A stretch of DNA of 64,000 nucleotides from Mycolicibacter longobardus (GTDB taxonomy: Bacteria; Actinomycetota; Actinomycetes; Mycobacteriales; Mycobacteriaceae): the NCBI RefSeq assembly GCF_002102265.1, contig NZ_LQPG01000007.1:62001-126000 (forward strand), given 5' to 3'. A program made the position numbers and the translations under genes. The notes beneath the pieces were generated by a model. The model did not search any database, had not been told where the DNA came from, and worked only from the letters and a program-made list of their open reading frames with translations. Below are positions 53,758 through 62,554 of this stretch, piece after piece. The first letter of the stretch is position 1, and each line of letters starts with the position of its first letter.

Positions 53758-54132
53758 TTACCTGGCCTTCTTCTTACCGGCGATGGTGCGCTTCGGGCCC
53801 TTACGGGTGCGCGCGTTGGTCTTGGTCCGCTGGCCGCGCACCGGCAGGCCGCGGCGATGCCGCAGGCCCTGGTAGCAGCCGATTTCGATCTTGCGACGGA
53901 TGTCGGCCTGCACCTCGCGGCGCAGGTCGCCCTCAACCTTCAGGTTGCGCTCGATGTAGTCACGCAACTGGGTGAGCTGGTCGTCGGTGAGGTCCTTGGT
54001 GCGCTGGTCCTTGTCGATACCGGTCGCGGCCAGGATTTCGTTGGAACGGGTACGGCCGATGCCGAAGATATAGGTCAGCGCGATCTCCATGCGCTTATCG
54101 CGCGGCAAATCGACGCCCACTAGTCGTGCCAT
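53758..54132 (-). CDS. rpsM: 30S ribosomal protein S13
   Basis: 124 residues from the ATG at 54132 ([20 protein letters not shown]); the longer frame is not S13-like. [37 protein letters not shown] and [11 protein letters not shown] are canonical. Head protein contacting the large subunit and P-site tRNA. 178 bp separate it from rpmJ, without a visible gene. Confidence 0.98.
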   Translation of the reverse strand: MARLVGVDLPRDKRMEIALTYIFGIGRTRSNEILAATGIDKDQRTKDLTDDQLTQLRDYIERNLKVEGDLRREVQADIRRKIEIGCYQGLRHRRGLPVRGQRTKTNARTRKGPKRTIAGKKKAR

Positions 54133-54310
54133 GGGTGGCATTCCCTCTTTCGTAGCGGAGGTGTTGGTCCCAGCCCGTTCCCGGCCCAAACAGCTCCGGG
54201 GCCCGGCCTCCGATCCGGGCGTGTGTGAGCCGGCCCATCTCTAAAGATGCCAGCCGTTCACTGGTACTGGGAGGTCTGCATTCAGTTGTGGTCTGCGGTG
54301 CTGCCGGGGA

Positions 54311-54424
54311 CTAGCCCTGGCGCTGCTTGTGGCGGGGGTCCGAGCAGATCACCATGACCCGGCCGTGCCGACGGATCACCCTGCACTTGTCGCAGATCGG
54401 CTTGACGCTGGGGTTCACCTTCAC
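54311..54424 (-). CDS. rpmJ: 50S ribosomal protein L36
   Basis: A 37-codon gene: [20 protein letters not shown] followed by [16 protein letters not shown] and TAG. The zinc ligands Cys11, Cys14, Cys27 and His32 of the C+ type are intact. The start is GTG at 54424 with AGGAC upstream. It lies between infA and rpsM, the standard order. Confidence 0.96.
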
Positions 54425-54478
54425 GGCGCTGTGGTCCTGTTCTAATCGCTGGTTGACGTACTGCGGCGGTGCTTGAAG

Positions 54479-54700
54479 CTACTTGTACCGGTAGACGATG
54501 CGTCCCCGGGACAGGTCGTAGGGAGACAACTCCACGACCACCCGGTCTTCGGGCAGGATTCGGATGTAGTGCTGCCGCATCTTGCCGCTGATGTGGGCGA
54601 GCACCTTGTGGCCGTTCTCCAACTCAATGCGAAACATCGCATTGGGCAGGGGTTCGACCACTCGACCCTCGACCTCGATGGCACCGTCTTTCTTGGCCAT
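54479..54700 (-). CDS. infA: translation initiation factor IF-1
   Basis: 73 residues: [40 protein letters not shown] and [14 protein letters not shown], the S1/OB fold that binds the 30S A site. ATG at 54700, with GGAG four bases before it. First gene of the infA-rpmJ-rpsM-rpsK-rpsD-rpoA-rplQ-truA unit. Confidence 0.98.
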
Positions 54701-55004
54701 TACTCTCCGGCGATCCTCCGTGTCTGACTTACCCTTGTCGCGTGTGCATGCGCCCGCCCGGCGCAGCATCGACTACGACTGCAAAACGTGAGCCGGTGAC
54801 AGGAAATTCCAGGTAGATCGCCAAGAATCTCAGACTGGGCACGCAAGAGTCGACGCGGACGCCGCACCGTCGACCTACGATACCCGCATCCGCCTCACAC
54901 GCCAAAAGCGCGCGCATTCGCACGCAGCCGCGGCATGCGAGGATGGCCTCACAACCGGTGAAGTGGCCGTCGGGCGGTCGCCGTTCGATCTGGCAGGAGG
55001 CGTC
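54701..55004. promoter_or_regulatory. 304-bp divergent region between infA and the NfeD-like gene
   Basis: No gene found. It must contain the promoter of the large ribosomal operon on the minus strand and that of the NfeD-flotillin pair on the plus strand. A TACGAT hexamer near 54877 is a possible -10 for the latter, but no convincing -35 accompanies it. Confidence 0.4.
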
Positions 55005-55499
55005 GTGACGGCTGTGTACCTGGCGGCGTTCACCGTCGGTGCGATCGCGCTGCTCACGGCCCTGCTGCTGACCGATATCGAACACGACGGGATGCCATTC
55101 CTGAGCCTGACCGGGTTGGCCGCCGCCCTGGTCGGAACGGGTGCCGGCGGCTTGGTGGGCACCTGGGCCGGCTTCGGCGCCGTGCCCACGGGTGCGCTCG
55201 GGCTCGGCACCGGGGTCACCCTGGCCGGCATCCTGCACGGCGTGGCGCTGCCCTACCTGCGCCGACAGGAATCCAACTCACAGCATGGCCGGTCGGCCTA
55301 CGTCGGCCTGCTGGGAACGGTGACTCTCGACGTGCCGCCGGGCGGGTGGGGCGAGGTCGCGTTCACCGACCCCGACGGCAACCGGGTCCGGGCCCGCGCG
55401 ATCAGCCCGGAGCCGCAGACCCTTGCCAAGGCCACCCGCGTCTACATCGCCGATGTCGACGCCGACTACCTGCACGTCGTCGCAGTACCCGCTCAGTAA
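55005..55499 (+). CDS. NfeD-like membrane protein
   Basis: 164 residues from the GTG at 55005 (AGGAGG a few bases upstream). Three hydrophobic segments (LAAFTVGAIALLTALLL, LAAALVGTGAGGLVGTWAGF, ALGLGTGVTLAGILHGVAL) precede a C-terminal OB-fold-like domain: VGLLGTVTLDVPPGGWGEV and VRARAISPEPQTLAKATRVY, the NfeD C-terminal pattern. NfeD proteins accompany flotillins/SPFH proteins and here the flotillin gene follows by 21 bp. Together they probably organise membrane microdomains. Confidence 0.8.
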   Translation: MTAVYLAAFTVGAIALLTALLLTDIEHDGMPFLSLTGLAAALVGTGAGGLVGTWAGFGAVPTGALGLGTGVTLAGILHGVALPYLRRQESNSQHGRSAYVGLLGTVTLDVPPGGWGEVAFTDPDGNRVRARAISPEPQTLAKATRVYIADVDADYLHVVAVPAQ

Positions 55500-55520
55500 C
55501 GCAGCTGGAGAGGCAGGCTC

Positions 55521-57011
55521 ATGTCCCTTGTCCCGATCGTGGCCATCATCGCCGTCGCAGCACTGTTGCTGCTGGTCGGGCTGCCGATGATCTACGTCAA
55601 GAACTACATCAAGGTCCCACCGAACGAGGTCGCGGTGTTCACCGGGCGCGGTCAGCCGAAAGTGGTGCGCGGCGGGGCCCGGTTCCGGATGCCGGGTATC
55701 GAACGGGTCGACATCATGTCGCTCGAGCCGTTCAACGTCAGCATCAACCTGCAGAACGCGCTGTCCAACAACGGGGTGCCGGTCAACGTGGAGGCCGTGG
55801 GCCTGGTCCGGATCGGCTCGGCCGATGAGGCGGTGCAGACGGCGGTGCAGCGCTTCCTGACCTCCGACCTGGACGGGCTGCAGCGCCAGATCAACGACAT
55901 CCTGGCCGGCAGCCTGCGCGGCATCACCGCGACCATGACCGTCGAGGATCTCAACTCCAACCGCGACACGCTGGCCCGCAGCGTGGTCGAGGAAGCCGGT
56001 ACCGACCTGGCCCGCATCGGCATGGAGGTCGACGTCATCAAGATCGCCGGCATCTCCGACCGCAACGGCTATCTCGAATCGCTGGGTCAGCGCCGCATCG
56101 CCGAGGTGAAACGGGACGCCACGGTCGGCACCGCCGAGGCCGAGCGGGACGCCCAGATCCGGTCTGCCAAGGCCCGTCAGGAGGGGGCGGTCGCCCAGGC
56201 CGAAGCCGACACCGCGATCGCCGCCGCCAACCAGAAGCGCGATGTCGAGCTGGCCCGGCTACGTGCCCAGACCGAGGCCGAGAACGCCCAGGCCGACCAG
56301 GCCGGCCCCTTGGCGCACGCCCGTGCCGAGAAGGATGTCGGGATCGCCGTCGAGCAGGCGGAGGCCGCCCGGGTGCAGGCCCGCATCGAGGTGGAGCAGC
56401 GGCGCGCCGAGCAGGCCCAGGCCGCTCTGCAGGCCGACGTGATCGCCCCGGCCGAGGCCCAACGGCAGGCCGACATCGCCCGCGCCGAGGGCCAGCGGCA
56501 GTCCGCGATCCTGGCCGCTCAGGCCCAGGCGGAGGCGGCCCGGCAAGCCGGTGAAGCCCAGGCCGACGCGCGCAAGGCGGCCGCCGACGCCCTGCGGGTG
56601 GAACGCCAGGCCGAGGCCGACGGCGCCAGGGCGAGCCTGGTCGCCGAGGCCGAGGGCACCAAGGCCAAGCTGCTTGCCGAGGCCGAGGGCAAGAAGGAGA
56701 TCGCCAACGCCCTCAACAGCTACAGCGCCGAGGCGGCCCGGATGCTGATGCTCCCCGACGTGCTGGCCTCGGTGGTGCAGGCCACCCAGGCCGCAGCCGC
56801 ACCGCTGTCGGACATCGAGCGGCTCTCGATCGTCGGCGGCGCCGGCGATGCCCAGGAGGCAATCGGCGGTCTACTGGGTATCAGTCCATTGGGCATTGCC
56901 AAGGTGCTGGAGACGCTGAAGACGTCCGGGGTGGACGTGGCGGCCATGCTGCGCCCGGATTCCACCGAACCCCCGCCGGCACCCAACTCGCATCCGCTGC
57001 CCACCGAGTAA
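55521..57011 (+). CDS. flotillin-like SPFH-domain protein
   Basis: 496 residues: one N-terminal membrane segment (PIVAIIAVAALLLLVGLPM), an SPFH/band-7 domain (NEVAVFTGRGQPKVVRGGAR through IDVIKIAGI-like VDVIKIAGISDRNGYLESLG, about 30-190). A long Ala/Glu/Gln-rich coiled coil (about 200-430, AEAERDAQIRSAKARQEGA and similar) and a C-terminal flotillin tail (MLMLPDVLASVVQATQ) follow. It is a scaffold of functional membrane microdomains. The ATG has GGAGAGG upstream. The NfeD-flotillin pair is inserted between infA and the LLM gene relative to M. tuberculosis as I recall. Confidence 0.88.
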   Translation: MSLVPIVAIIAVAALLLLVGLPMIYVKNYIKVPPNEVAVFTGRGQPKVVRGGARFRMPGIERVDIMSLEPFNVSINLQNALSNNGVPVNVEAVGLVRIGSADEAVQTAVQRFLTSDLDGLQRQINDILAGSLRGITATMTVEDLNSNRDTLARSVVEEAGTDLARIGMEVDVIKIAGISDRNGYLESLGQRRIAEVKRDATVGTAEAERDAQIRSAKARQEGAVAQAEADTAIAAANQKRDVELARLRAQTEAENAQADQAGPLAHARAEKDVGIAVEQAEAARVQARIEVEQRRAEQAQAALQADVIAPAEAQRQADIARAEGQRQSAILAAQAQAEAARQAGEAQADARKAAADALRVERQAEADGARASLVAEAEGTKAKLLAEAEGKKEIANALNSYSAEAARMLMLPDVLASVVQATQAAAAPLSDIERLSIVGGAGDAQEAIGGLLGISPLGIAKVLETLKTSGVDVAAMLRPDSTEPPPAPNSHPLPTE

Positions 57012-57030
57012 CCAGAGCAGAGGAAGTCAA

Positions 57031-57888
57031 ATGTCGGACACGCTCGCACTCAAACCCGACCTGAGCCGCTACGGGGTGTGGACCGGCGGCTCCCCCACGC
57101 CTGCGCAGGCCGCCGAGATCGAACGGCTCGGCTACGGCGCGATCTGGGTGGGCGGCTCGCCGGCCGCTGAACTGGCGTTTGTCGAACCGCTGTTGGAGGC
57201 GACGTCGACGCTGCAGGTGGCGACGGGGATCGTCAACGTCTGGTCGGCGGCGGCGCAACCGGTCGCGGAGTCCTACCACCGCATCGAGGCCGCCTACCCG
57301 GGCCGGTTCCTGCTCGGTATCGGCGTCGGCCACCCCGAGGCCAACACCGAGTACCGCAGCCCGTATGCGGCCCTGACGGACTACCTCGACGCCCTGGATG
57401 AGGCCGGGGTACCGACCAGCCGCCGGGTGCTGGCGGCACTGGGGCCCAAGGTGCTGGAGCTGTCGGCGGAGCGCAGCGCGGGGGCGCACCCCTATCTGAC
57501 CACCCCCGAGCACACCGCGACCGCCCGCGAACTGATTGGCCCGTCGGTGTTCCTGGCGCCTGAACACAAGGTGGTGCTCTCCACCGATGCCGCCGCGGCC
57601 CGCGAGACCGGGCGTGAGGCGGTCGGCTTCTACCTGCGGCTGTCCAACTACGTCAACAACTGGCGGCGGCTGGGCTTCAGCGACCGCGACGTGCGCGCGC
57701 CCGGCAGTGATCGGTTGATCGACGCGGTCGTGGCCCACGGCACCCCGGAGGCCGTCGCCGCCCGGCTGGGCGAACATCTGGAGGCCGGAGCGGACCAGGT
57801 GACGATCCAGGTTCTGGGTGGTTGGAAGAAGCTGCTGCCGACGCTGACGGAGCTGGCCGGGCCGCTGGGGTTGACGCCTCAGGACTGA
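57031..57888 (+). CDS. LLM-class F420-dependent oxidoreductase (Rv3463 family)
   Basis: 285-residue luciferase-like protein: YGVWTGGSPTPAQAAEIERL, GYGAIWVGGSPAAELAF, QVATGIVNVWSAAAQPVAES and PGRFLLGIGVGHPEANTEY. Its length and position between the infA operon and rmlB identify it with Rv3463. F420 use is inferred from family. ATG at 57031, 19 bp after flotillin. The substrate is unknown. Confidence 0.88.
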   Translation: MSDTLALKPDLSRYGVWTGGSPTPAQAAEIERLGYGAIWVGGSPAAELAFVEPLLEATSTLQVATGIVNVWSAAAQPVAESYHRIEAAYPGRFLLGIGVGHPEANTEYRSPYAALTDYLDALDEAGVPTSRRVLAALGPKVLELSAERSAGAHPYLTTPEHTATARELIGPSVFLAPEHKVVLSTDAAAARETGREAVGFYLRLSNYVNNWRRLGFSDRDVRAPGSDRLIDAVVAHGTPEAVAARLGEHLEAGADQVTIQVLGGWKKLLPTLTELAGPLGLTPQD

Positions 57889-57896
57889 GCGCGAGT

Positions 57897-57942
57897 GGGG
57901 ATCTCACGACACGACACGCGAGGTTGGCGTCGTGGATTTCCC
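57897..57942. terminator. hairpin between the LLM gene and rmlB
   Basis: GGGGATCTCACGACA (57897-57911) pairs imperfectly with CGTCGTGGATTTCCC (57928-57942). It resembles the element at 11308-11353 in arm sequence and size. Confidence 0.5.
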
Positions 57943-57987
57943 GCCGGCGAGCGCAGCTTTGCCCGCGGCCGCCCCCGCCACCGTTAG

Positions 57988-59004
<1,017 letters not shown>

Positions 59005-59005
59005 G

Positions 59006-59578
59006 GTGGACGTGCGCGAACTGGCCATCCCGGGAGCCTGGGAGCTCACCCCGACCCAGCATTCCGATACCCGCGGCGTGTTCTACGAATGGTTCACCGA
59101 CGCTGAGTTCACCGGGTTCGCGGGACATCGTTTCGACCTGCGGCAGGCCAACTGCTCGGTGTCGAGCGCGGGCGTGCTGCGCGGCCTGCATTTCGCCCAG
59201 GCGCCCCCCGGGCAGGCCAAATACGTCACCTGCGTGTCGGGATCGGTCTTCGACGTCGTCGTCGACATCCGGGTCGGTTCACCGACCTACGGCCGCTGGG
59301 ACGCGGTCCTGCTGGACACCACCGATCGCCGCTCGGTGTACATCGCCGAAGGACTGGCCCACGGATTCCTTGCATTGCAAGACAATTCGACGGTGATGTA
59401 CCTGTGCTCAGCCGAATATGACCCGCAGCGCGAGCACACCATCTGCGCCACCGACCCGGCGATCGGCATCGACTGGCCGAACGATCACCCGCTGGTGCTC
59501 TCCGGCCGGGACGCCGACGCACCGTCACTGGCAGAGGTCCGGGCCGCCGGCCTGTTGCCCAGTTGGGACCGGGGCTGA
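59006..59578 (+). CDS. rmlC: dTDP-4-dehydrorhamnose 3,5-epimerase
   Basis: Third enzyme of dTDP-L-rhamnose synthesis, a cupin. 190 residues from the GTG at 59006, giving VRELAIPGAWELTPTQHSD aligned with the family start (GTG at 59012 is an alternative). RGVFYEWF, VLRGLHFAQAPPGQAKYV with the catalytic His, GSVFDVVVDIR and YIAEGLAHGFLAL are typical. Shorter at the C-terminus than Rv3465 by about 12 residues. One base after rmlB. Confidence 0.96.
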   Translation: MDVRELAIPGAWELTPTQHSDTRGVFYEWFTDAEFTGFAGHRFDLRQANCSVSSAGVLRGLHFAQAPPGQAKYVTCVSGSVFDVVVDIRVGSPTYGRWDAVLLDTTDRRSVYIAEGLAHGFLALQDNSTVMYLCSAEYDPQREHTICATDPAIGIDWPNDHPLVLSGRDADAPSLAEVRAAGLLPSWDRG

Positions 59579-59591
59579 CCGCGAGCTGCGT

Positions 59592-61037
59592 TCAGGTCAG
59601 CGCGATGTACTTGGTCTCAAGGTATTCCTCGATTCCCTCCCCGCCGCCCTCTCGGCCCAGCCCGGACTCCTTGATGCCGCCGAAGGGCGCGGCCGCGTCG
59701 GAGATGACGCCGCGGTTGACTCCGACCATTCCGGATTCGACCTGTTCGGCCACCCGCAGCGCCCGGTCCAGGTCACGGGTGTAGATGTAGGCGGCCAGCC
59801 CGTATTCGGTGGCGTTGGCCGCGGCCACCCCGTCGGCTTCGCCGTCGAATCCGGCGATGGCCGCCACCGGTCCGAACACCTCTTCGGTGAGCAGCCTGGC
59901 GCCGGAGGGGATTTCGGTCAGCACGGTCGGGGGGTAGAAGTAGCCGCGCCCCGGGGTGGGCTGCCCTCCCAGCAGCAGCGCCGCGCCCTTGTCGACCGCA
60001 TCGTCGACCAGTTCGCCGACCCGGCTGCGCTGCCGCTCGTTGATCAGCGGTCCGACGTCGACGCCGGGACGCGTCCCGTCTCCGACGGTCAGCTTCGCCA
60101 TCCGGACGGTGAGCTTCTCGGTGAATTCGGCCAGCACCGCGTTGTCAACGTGAATACGGTTGGCCGCGGTGCAGGCCTCACCACCGTTGCGCATCTTCGC
60201 TGCCAGCGCTCCTTCGACGGCGGCGTCGACATCCGCGTCGGCGAACACCACGAACGGTGCATTGCCGCCGAGTTCCATCGAGGTTCGCAACACCCGGTCG
60301 GCGGCCTGCGCCAGCAGGCTCTTGCCGACGCCGGTGGAGCCGGTGAAGGTGAGTTTGCGCAGTCGCGGGTCGGCCAGCAGCGGTGCGGCCACGGCGGCCG
60401 CGTCCGAGGTGGGCAACACCGACAGCACCCCCTGCGGCAGGCCGGCCTCGGCCATCACCGCCCCGAAGAGCAGCATCGTCAGCGGGGTGTCGGGCGCCGG
60501 CTTGATGATGGTGGTGCAGCCGGCGGCCACCGCGGCGGCGACCTTTCGGGTTCCCATCGCCAGCGGGAAATTCCACGGTGTGATCGCCAGCGTCGGCCCG
60601 ACCGGCTGTTTTGTCACCAGGATCCGGCCCGCGCCCGACGGGGCGGCGGTGTAGCGGCCGTTGATCCGGACCGCCTCCTCACTGAACCAGCGCAGAAACT
60701 CCGCCCCGTAGCTGACCTCGGCGTGGCTCTCCGCCAACGGCTTTCCCATTTCCAGGGTGATCAGCCGGGCGAACCGGTCGCGGTATAGCTCTACGAGTTC
60801 GTATGCCCGGCGCAGGATCTCAGCCCGTTGTCGGGGCGGCGTGGCCGCCCAATCGGGTTGCGTGGCAGCAGCGATGTCCATGGCCTGTGCTGCGTCGTCC
60901 GGCCCTGCGTCGGCGGTCTCGAGCAGGATCTCTTCGGTGGCCGGGTTGTAGACCGGGAAACGGCGGGCCCTGGCAGCCGGCTTCTCGCACCCTCCGAGCA
61001 GTAGCTCAGTGGGTACCGATGTCAATGTGGCGTCCAT
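59592..61037 (-). CDS. NAD(P)-dependent aldehyde dehydrogenase, succinate-semialdehyde-dehydrogenase-like
   Basis: 481 residues from the ATG at 61037. Family motifs: AITPWNFPLAMGTRKVAAAV, FTGSTGVGKSLLAQAADRV, catalytic Glu in MELGGNAPF (about 252), catalytic Cys in NGGEACTAAN (about 286), EVFGPVAAIAGF and GVNRGVISDAAAPFGGIKES. The sequence is of the GabD type, though the natural aldehyde may be another one given its operon. The ATG overlaps the stop of the upstream aldehyde dehydrogenase (ATGA), so translation is coupled. It converges on rmlC. Confidence 0.88.
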   Translation of the reverse strand: MDATLTSVPTELLLGGCEKPAARARRFPVYNPATEEILLETADAGPDDAAQAMDIAAATQPDWAATPPRQRAEILRRAYELVELYRDRFARLITLEMGKPLAESHAEVSYGAEFLRWFSEEAVRINGRYTAAPSGAGRILVTKQPVGPTLAITPWNFPLAMGTRKVAAAVAAGCTTIIKPAPDTPLTMLLFGAVMAEAGLPQGVLSVLPTSDAAAVAAPLLADPRLRKLTFTGSTGVGKSLLAQAADRVLRTSMELGGNAPFVVFADADVDAAVEGALAAKMRNGGEACTAANRIHVDNAVLAEFTEKLTVRMAKLTVGDGTRPGVDVGPLINERQRSRVGELVDDAVDKGAALLLGGQPTPGRGYFYPPTVLTEIPSGARLLTEEVFGPVAAIAGFDGEADGVAAANATEYGLAAYIYTRDLDRALRVAEQVESGMVGVNRGVISDAAAPFGGIKESGLGREGGGEGIEEYLETKYIALT

Positions 61038-62554
61038 CAATCCCCTCTCGCAGCGAAGAACCTGCGCCGGCCCCGCCCGTCGAAGATCCGCATCAGGGTG
61101 GTCACCAGCCGGGAACGGACTCGCGACGCCGGGTACCACAGTGGTTCACGTTTCAAGGCCGGACCGCGGGGCACCAGAATCGCCTGCTGGCGGCAGTATT
61201 TGCGGATTCCCGCCGGCCCACCGAAGCGGGCGCCCATACCGGAGTTCTTCCAACCGCCCATCGGCACCGCGAAGTTGACCAAGTTGGCGAACGCGTCGTT
61301 GATGTTGACCGCACCGGCCTCCAGGCGGCGCGCCACCCGTTCGCCGCGTTGCCGATCGCCGCACCACACGGTGGCCGACAGGCCGTAGTCGGAATCGTTG
61401 GCCAGCCGGATCGCCTCGTCTTCGTCGGCAACCCTGATCACCGGCAGCAGCGGCCCGAAGGTCTCTTCGGTCATGCAGGTCATCGAATGGTCGACATCGA
61501 CCAGAACGGTTGGCTCGAAGAACGCGCCGGCGCCGGTGGCCTTGCCACCGATCAGGATCCGCGCGCCGCGTGAGACCGCGTCCTCGACATGCCGCGTCAC
61601 GATCTCGCACTGGCCCGGGGTCGCCATCGCGCCGATGTCGAAGCGGAACCCGCGGTCGTCGTGACCTTGCCGGAGCTCTCGAACCTGGTCGACCAGGCAC
61701 GCCACGAACCGGTCGTAGACCGGCGCCTCGACGTAGATCCGCTCCACTGAGATGCATACCTGGCCGGAGTTGAACAATCCCCCGTAGACGATGCCGGCGA
61801 CCGTCCGGTCGATGTCGGCGTCGGCCAGCACGATGGCCGGATCCTTGCCGCCCAGTTCCAGACTGCAGGGCTTCAGGGCATCTCCGCACACCGAGGCGAT
61901 CGCCCGCCCGGTCGCGGTGGATCCGGTGAACTGCACATAATCCACCGCATCGACCACGGCGCGCCCGGTTTCCACGCCTCCGGTCAGCACCGAAAACACC
62001 GGCGGGGCACCGATCTCCGCCCAGCCGCGGGCCAGCTCACCCGCGCTCAGCGGAGTCACCTCCGACGGCTTCACCAACACTGCGGCGCCGGCCATCAGCG
62101 CCGAGAACGCGTCGAAGCACGGGTTGAGCAACGGCAGATTCCACGGCGTGATGATGCCCACCACCGGGTAGGGCTGGTATCGGGTGATCAACCGCTTCGT
62201 CAGCCCGATCGGACTGTGCGGTGTCGGCCGTTCCTCGGTGAGGAATCCGCCGGCGTGCCGCGCCCAGTACTTCGCGAGGTCGATCGCGGCCGGCACTTCG
62301 ATTCCCGCGTCGAACCGGGTCTTCCCGGTCTCCGACTGCACCACGTCGGTCAACCGGTCAGAGTTGTCCATCAACCAGTCCAGCAGCCGCAACAGCCATT
62401 CCGCACGCGCCGCGCTGCCGATTGCGTCCCACTCCGGCTGCAGTCGGCGCAGTTGCCCAACGGTGTCGGCCACCATGGCGGGTGGGTGGTCCTGGACCTG
62501 TCCCACCACCAGACCATCGGCGGGATTGCGGACGTCGATCGTGGGTGTCGTCAC
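61037..62554 (-). CDS. NAD(P)-dependent aldehyde dehydrogenase (second of a coupled pair)
   Basis: 505 residues: GIITPWNLPLLNPCFDAFSA, FTGSTATGRAIASVCGD, catalytic Glu in LELGGKDPA (about 233), Cys in FNSGQVCISVE (about 266), EETFGPLLPVIRVAD and NINDAFANLVNFAVPMGGWK. A basic C-terminal extension (SRLVTTLMRIFDGRGRRRFF) may associate with membrane. The GTG start overlaps the stop of the carotenoid-oxygenase gene (GTGA) and its own stop overlaps the next dehydrogenase, so three enzymes are translated in series. It is likely to oxidise aldehydes released by the oxygenase. Confidence 0.88.
   Translation of the reverse strand: MTTPTIDVRNPADGLVVGQVQDHPPAMVADTVGQLRRLQPEWDAIGSAARAEWLLRLLDWLMDNSDRLTDVVQSETGKTRFDAGIEVPAAIDLAKYWARHAGGFLTEERPTPHSPIGLTKRLITRYQPYPVVGIITPWNLPLLNPCFDAFSALMAGAAVLVKPSEVTPLSAGELARGWAEIGAPPVFSVLTGGVETGRAVVDAVDYVQFTGSTATGRAIASVCGDALKPCSLELGGKDPAIVLADADIDRTVAGIVYGGLFNSGQVCISVERIYVEAPVYDRFVACLVDQVRELRQGHDDRGFRFDIGAMATPGQCEIVTRHVEDAVSRGARILIGGKATGAGAFFEPTVLVDVDHSMTCMTEETFGPLLPVIRVADEDEAIRLANDSDYGLSATVWCGDRQRGERVARRLEAGAVNINDAFANLVNFAVPMGGWKNSGMGARFGGPAGIRKYCRQQAILVPRGPALKREPLWYPASRVRSRLVTTLMRIFDGRGRRRFFAARGD

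Noticed and set aside
54133..54310. Possible structured leader or riboswitch between rpmJ and rpsM
   Set aside because: Some GC-rich pairing is possible but I recognise no known riboswitch or ribosomal-protein autoregulatory motif.
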